Assembly: GCF_000365425.1 (NCBI RefSeq)
Contig: NZ_AQOV01000001.1
Location: 930,001-994,000, forward strand
Direction of reading: 5' to 3'
Source: Methylomonas sp. MK1
GTDB taxonomy: Bacteria > Pseudomonadota > Gammaproteobacteria > Methylococcales > Methylomonadaceae
DNA: 64,000 nucleotides
Positions 59,962 to 64,000 of this stretch are shown one piece after another (within the stretch, counting starts at the first letter, position 1; each line of letters starts with the position of its first letter). Both the position numbers and the translations under genes were made by a program. The notes below the pieces were generated by a model, which was not told where the DNA came from, searched no databases, and saw only the letters and a program-made list of their open reading frames with translations.

Positions 59962-60708
59962 ATGTGTTGGAGTGGCGAGGCATCCGCCGCGCTTGCCGTA
60001 ACCGGCTTTGCGAGCACTGCTTTTTTTTATCGACGCGGCGAATCCAAGGTCTTATGCCTGGCATTGGCCTATTTCTCGCTGATGGAATTACTACAGGCAT
60101 ATACCTATTCGGTGATAGACCAATGCCTTAATCCGAACAATCAGGTTGCTACTTTTTTGGGATATATGCACATCGCGTTTCAACCGTTTTTCGTCAACGC
60201 GGTCACCATGCACTTTATCCCGGAATCCTTACGAAAACGTATTGCGCCGTTTGTCTACGCCCTCTGCTTTGCGGCGGCCACTGTATTCATGATGCGGATT
60301 TATCCGTTTCAATGGAGCAGTTTTTGCTTTGACCACTACTATCAGTTTTTACCCGGCACTAAGCTCAAATTCCTGATGCCATTTTGCGGCACGGAAATTT
60401 GCTCAACATCCGGACAATGGCATATTGCCTGGGCCATACCGGCCAGCGGCAGCATTCAAATGGCTAACAGTTACGTTTACGCTGCCTTTCTGATGCCCTT
60501 GCTTTACGGTTCATGGAAACTGGTGCTCTATCATCTTACGACCGGTCCGCTGTTGGCCTATTTAACTACCAATAACATGAACGAATGGGCTGCCGTGTGG
60601 TGTCTATATTCGATAGGCCTGCTGCTATTATTAATTAAAACACCCATCCGCCAATACTTGCATGTTACTAATTGGTATGGCTGCCGCCATCCTCAGTTTT
60701 TTAAATAA
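59962..60708 (+). CDS. Conserved multi-pass membrane protein (possibly DUF5765)
   Basis: The 248-residue membrane protein has about 6-7 predicted helices and starts MCWSGEASAALAVTGFAST. Conserved-looking features are CWSGE, MELLQAYTYSVID, MHIAFQPFFVNA and many Cys (MPFCGTEICS). A strong AGGAGG ribosome site precedes it. It fits a family of uncharacterised inner-membrane proteins (a DUF5765 assignment is from memory and uncertain). The function is unknown. Confidence 0.65.
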   Translation: MCWSGEASAALAVTGFASTAFFYRRGESKVLCLALAYFSLMELLQAYTYSVIDQCLNPNNQVATFLGYMHIAFQPFFVNAVTMHFIPESLRKRIAPFVYALCFAAATVFMMRIYPFQWSSFCFDHYYQFLPGTKLKFLMPFCGTEICSTSGQWHIAWAIPASGSIQMANSYVYAAFLMPLLYGSWKLVLYHLTTGPLLAYLTTNNMNEWAAVWCLYSIGLLLLLIKTPIRQYLHVTNWYGCRHPQFFK

Positions 60709-60842
60709 ATTGATACATTAACCCCCACATCCCTCAAGTTTGTTGAAGGTTCAACTCAACTAGGAAATAATGCACAAAAGGGTAGTTCTATACTGACAGT
60801 CAATCGCCGACAATGCCCACATAAATCTCAAACTACCCATCC

Positions 60843-61586
60843 ATGGACTCAGATAAAATCTTCCGTAAAGGCTTGTTTGCAATCTTCATAGGAGTATTCG
60901 GCGTATCCTCGGTTTTACCTTACGCCCAAGCGGAATGGCATGGAGTACTCACTTTTCTCAGCGATTACTTGCACCGGGGCTACTCCAAAAATCGCGGCAA
61001 TCCTCTGGCGCAAGCGCATATCGATTATCAAGATCCCATGGGGTGGTTCGCCGGTGTGGGCGTTTCACAAGTCAGCTTTGACGACCGCAGCTATAAAAAT
61101 TACGCCGATGTCGAAATCAAACCCTATCTGGGATGGAGCCTGCCGTTAAATCACGACTGGCGTACTGAATTATCGGTAACCGGCTACCTGTTCGACGGTA
61201 AGATTTTTGGAAAGTATGCCGATTACACCGAATTTTACGCATCCCTGCACTACCAAAACTGGCTGACCGGAACGGTGTCCGTCGCGCCAAACGCCTATCG
61301 GCGTGAGGCAACGGTACTGAATTACGAGCTCAAATATCGCCGCGACATCCTTGACAACCTGCAATTTTCGACGGGATTGGGCTATTGCCAAGCCAACAAA
61401 CTGTTAGAGGAGGACTATTTCTATTGGAACGCCGGCGTGTCTTGGTTCATCACATCTAATCTGGCGCTAGACTTACGCTATGCTGACGTCCATCTGGACG
61501 ATCATCACGAAGACATCCATCACCACGAGTTTTATCCACGCTTACAGGACAATAAATTTTTAATCTCCGTGACTGCCGGATTTTAA
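60843..61586 (+). CDS. TorF-family putative outer-membrane protein
   Basis: The 247-residue protein has a signal peptide (about 1-30, ending AQA). It contains FLSDYLHRGYSKNRGNPLAQ, the YxxRG-type signature of the TorF/Gcw_chp family, then repeated amphipathic strands (GWFAGVGVSQVSFDD, YADVEIKPYLGWSLP) and a C-terminal TAGF. His/Asp residues (HLDDHHEDIHHHEF) near the end might bind metal. It is a small barrel of unknown transport role. Confidence 0.8.
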   Translation: MDSDKIFRKGLFAIFIGVFGVSSVLPYAQAEWHGVLTFLSDYLHRGYSKNRGNPLAQAHIDYQDPMGWFAGVGVSQVSFDDRSYKNYADVEIKPYLGWSLPLNHDWRTELSVTGYLFDGKIFGKYADYTEFYASLHYQNWLTGTVSVAPNAYRREATVLNYELKYRRDILDNLQFSTGLGYCQANKLLEEDYFYWNAGVSWFITSNLALDLRYADVHLDDHHEDIHHHEFYPRLQDNKFLISVTAGF

Positions 61587-61675
61587 ATAAAATTTACCGC
61601 CTTTGAACCTTCCGGCTTCGCGGCGGAATACACTCGCACACCAAGCTAAAATCATCAGGAACCCAGGTTTGAGCC

Positions 61676-62272
61676 ATGCTGCGTTTAGTACCTAACCTAC
61701 ATCGACCACCCATGCCCGAACAGCCCCAAATCGGTCCGGACGAATACGCCTTGCTGCAACGTATCGGCGCAGGCGATACCGCCGCGTTTGAAGCTTTCTA
61801 CAAAGACTACTATCCAAGGCTGTTTCGTTTCATCTTGCGCATGACGCGCCAACCCGAAGCTGTCGAGGAACTAATACAGGAAACCTTGCTGGTGGTTTGG
61901 GAAAAACCCCAGGGCTTTAATCATGAAAGCAAAATTTCCACCTGGGTATTCGGCATCGCCTATCACAAAACCCTGAAAGCCATGGCCAAAAGTGCCCGGC
62001 GTAACAACGATGTCGATATCGACGACTTGACCGAAACCATCGGCGACCCGACCGCAAATCCTGCGAATAATTGGGAAAACGAAGACTGGTTAAACTATGC
62101 ACTGGCCACTTTACCGCCGGACCAACGTGCAGTCATCGAACTAACCTTTTACCACGGCTTGTCTTATCAGGATGTCGCCAGAATTCTGGATTGCCCGGAA
62201 AATACTGTAAAAACCCGTATGTTTCATGCCCGCAGGAAACTGCAGGTTTTTGCCGATGCACAGGAGAAATAA
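61676..62272 (+). CDS. ECF-type RNA polymerase sigma factor
   Basis: The 198-residue sigma factor has region 2 (YKDYYPRLFRFILRMTRQPE, AVEELIQETLLVVWE) binding the -10 element, and region 4 (LATLPPDQRAVIELTFYHGL, SYQDVARILDCPENTVKTRM) for the -35. It is followed after 4 bases by its likely anti-sigma factor. Targets may include its own operon; I could not identify an ECF-type promoter with confidence. Confidence 0.92.
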   Translation: MLRLVPNLHRPPMPEQPQIGPDEYALLQRIGAGDTAAFEAFYKDYYPRLFRFILRMTRQPEAVEELIQETLLVVWEKPQGFNHESKISTWVFGIAYHKTLKAMAKSARRNNDVDIDDLTETIGDPTANPANNWENEDWLNYALATLPPDQRAVIELTFYHGLSYQDVARILDCPENTVKTRMFHARRKLQVFADAQEK

Positions 62273-62276
62273 GGCC

Positions 62277-62984
62277 ATGAACCCACAGATTTCCTCACCC
62301 ACTAACTCCCACTCCGACATGGTTTTGTTATTGCCCTGGTATGTCAATCAAAGCCTGTCAACAGATGAACGGCAGCAGGTAGACCTGCATTTAAAATACT
62401 GCCTGGTCTGTCGGCGCGAATTGCAGACATTGCGCAAACTCGCATTGGCCGTGCAACAAGCAGCCGATCTGGACGTAGCGGCCGAAGCTTCTTTCGCCGG
62501 TTTTAGAGCAAAAATGCAAACAGCCAGTCAACTCCCGCTTACCGTAAAAGACGATAGCCCACACGACAAACTGACTGGCGCAAATGTAAGACCATTCAGC
62601 GTTGCTCGCGGATTTTGGCGGATCGCCAGCAATACCGGAAAAGGTCTGGCTATTGCCGCGTCCTTGTTATTGGTCACCCTGCCGGCTGCCGTGCAATACC
62701 TATCGCCGGCCAATACTACCGACTATCACACGCTTTCCGCAGCCAAGCCAAACGCAGGTCCGATCGGTGAGTTACGCGTGGTGTTTGCCAAGAGTCTGAC
62801 AGAAAAAGACATAGACGCCGTGCTTAGCCAAATTGATGGGGTACGGGTAGACGGGCCGAACAGTGTCGGCGCTTACACGGTCAAAATCGCCACCGGCAAA
62901 CCGGATACTGACATGGCCAGCGCCTTGGCGTTGCTCCGCGGCCGACAGGATGTAATACTGGCGGAACCTATTTTACAACCGTAA
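62277..62984 (+). CDS. Membrane anti-sigma factor with propeptide-like C-terminus
   Basis: The ATG at 62277 follows AGGAG and gives 235 residues. The N-terminal anti-sigma zinc finger is HLKYCLVC (His38, Cys42, Cys45). One membrane helix lies at about 121-142. The periplasmic C-terminus (about 163-235) has two beta-alpha units (GELRVVFAKSLTEKDIDAVL, then YTVKIATGKPDTDMASALAL and DVILAEP) that resemble subtilisin propeptide/I9-like folds. The next gene is a subtilisin-like protease, so a functional link is likely. The zinc finger call is firm; the C-terminal call is by eye. Confidence 0.8.
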   Translation: MNPQISSPTNSHSDMVLLLPWYVNQSLSTDERQQVDLHLKYCLVCRRELQTLRKLALAVQQAADLDVAAEASFAGFRAKMQTASQLPLTVKDDSPHDKLTGANVRPFSVARGFWRIASNTGKGLAIAASLLLVTLPAAVQYLSPANTTDYHTLSAAKPNAGPIGELRVVFAKSLTEKDIDAVLSQIDGVRVDGPNSVGAYTVKIATGKPDTDMASALALLRGRQDVILAEPILQP

Positions 62985-62990
62985 TTGATC

Positions 62991-64000
62991 ATGAAATTAA
63001 TGCGCTTAAATCTGTTTATTTGCTTGCTCGTGCTGCTTAGTGCCTGCGCCAGCACCGGCGATTTATCGCGGCTGGGCGATAGCAAATCTGCGGAAGAACG
63101 CCGTCTGCTGGTCACCTTTACGGACCGCAGCATTGATCGCGCGTTGCCGGCCAATACCTTGGACGGTTATCGCTTGCGTGGCCAATACGGCAACTCCGGC
63201 TGGAGCGAACATATTGCACAGGAACTTGCCGACCGCCATCATTTGCAATTCGTCGCCCAATGGCCGGTCACCACATTGGGTGTCAGTTGCGTCGTTTACG
63301 AGGTGCCGGACACCCTGCCCGTACAAGAGGCAATCGCAGAATTGCAACAGGACCGGGACGTTTCGTCCGTGCAACAAATGCATAGCTTTCAGGTTCTCGG
63401 TAAACAGACACCGCCTACTCCGACGTATAGCGACCCGTATCTGCATTTACAAACCGGCTTTAACGTCTTGCGGATAGCCGATCTGCACCTTACCACCACC
63501 GGCCAAGGCGTGCGGATTGCCGTCATCGATACCGGCGTGGATACCGAACACCCGGACTTGAAAGGTCGAATTAAATACTCGGAAAACACCGCGCCGGAAC
63601 CCAGCGATCACAATTTGGCCGATATTCACGGTACGGCGGTAGCCGGCGTATTATCCGCCCATCCAAACAACGGCATAGGTATTGCCGGCATCGCCCCCGA
63701 AGCCGAAATTTTGGCATTTCGGGCCTGCTGGCCGGAGAAACCTAATTCCTTGGCGGCGCGTTGCAACAGCTTTACCTTGGCATTAGCCTTGAATCAGGCC
63801 ATTCGCATGAATAGCGATATCATCAATTTGAGCCTGAGCGGCCCCGAAGACCCCTTAGTACAGCAACTGATTGAAAAAGCGCTGGCCAAAGGCATTATTG
63901 TGGTCGCGGCTGTGCCGAGTCAAATACAAGCCGGTGGTTTTCCGGCCAATATCGCCGGTGTGATAGCCGTTGGCCAGGAAAAGAACGGCAACAACCAGCA
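62991..64000 (+). CDS. S8 (subtilisin-like) serine protease lipoprotein, partial
   Basis: The frame opens with ATG at 62991, 6 bases after the anti-sigma stop, and runs off the window. Residues 1-19 form a lipoprotein signal with lipobox LSAC (Cys19), so the mature protein is probably membrane anchored. Then come about 115 residues of propeptide-like sequence (EERRLLVTFTDRSIDRAL). The catalytic domain has VIDTGVD with Asp180 and DIHGTAVAGV with His213; the Ser lies beyond the window. It probably belongs with the sigma/anti-sigma pair. Confidence 0.9.
   Translation, partial: MKLMRLNLFICLLVLLSACASTGDLSRLGDSKSAEERRLLVTFTDRSIDRALPANTLDGYRLRGQYGNSGWSEHIAQELADRHHLQFVAQWPVTTLGVSCVVYEVPDTLPVQEAIAELQQDRDVSSVQQMHSFQVLGKQTPPTPTYSDPYLHLQTGFNVLRIADLHLTTTGQGVRIAVIDTGVDTEHPDLKGRIKYSENTAPEPSDHNLADIHGTAVAGVLSAHPNNGIGIAGIAPEAEILAFRACWPEKPNSLAARCNSFTLALALNQAIRMNSDIINLSLSGPEDPLVQQLIEKALAKGIIVVAAVPSQIQAGGFPANIAGVIAVGQEKNGNNQ

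Overview
The window looks like chromosome from an aerobic gammaproteobacterium with a respiratory lifestyle. The evidence is a complete Na+-translocating NADH:quinone reductase operon with NqrM, a class I adenylate cyclase, the order thrS-infC-rpmI-rplT-pheS-pheT-ihfA-merR, a lplT/aas pair, HemF, ProQ, and TorF-type and TonB-dependent outer-membrane proteins. Hemerythrin, NnrS, exosortase-type sorting and general protein style make a Methylococcales (methanotroph) source plausible. That is inference: no methane-oxidation gene is present.

Layout. 1-2659 (minus): TonB receptor, YfiR-like periplasmic protein and the first codons of a membrane sensor, probably a c-di-GMP input pathway. 3051-12438 (minus): a calcium-loop protein, cyaA, a histidine phosphatase, and a compact operon combining a TPR/FimV-like protein, a receiver-like/winged-helix protein, a Ras-like GTPase, two roadblock-type proteins, an Aer-like PAS protein and a PhnD-like protein without signal peptide. 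12499-15931 (minus): argH and a PhoPQ-type two-component system, divergent from a cytochrome b561 gene. 16968-19136 (plus): a secreted dockerin protein followed by a cohesin-like, exosortase-sorted protein. 19341-28321: phospholipid repair (aas, lplT), TetR, Nudix, tRNA-Asp, methyltransferase, CDF metal exporter, xseA, hemerythrin and AlkB. 28357-34552 (minus): nqrABCDEF-nqrM. 34739-40519: phosphoesterase, ispG, NnrS, DUF455 ferritin-like protein and two unknown genes.

40918-47179 is a small integrative island in the 3' end of tRNA-Leu(CAG). It holds a P4-type integrase, a VapBC-like pair, an unknown gene, an intact IS21-family element and a Mor-like regulator. It ends in an imperfect copy of the tRNA 3' end. 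47439-56479 (minus): a phosphotransferase, tRNA-Pro, and the translation/IHF cluster headed by tRNA-Val. 56555-64000: a low-complexity protein, hemF, proQ, a membrane protein, a TorF-like porin, and an ECF sigma / anti-sigma / subtilisin-like lipoprotein unit cut by the window end.

The best candidates for undescribed biology are the GTPase-roadblock-PAS operon (7626-12438), the dockerin/cohesin surface pair (16968-19136) and the ECF unit in which anti-sigma factor and protease appear to carry similar propeptide-like domains (61676-64000). No CRISPR array or rRNA was seen.
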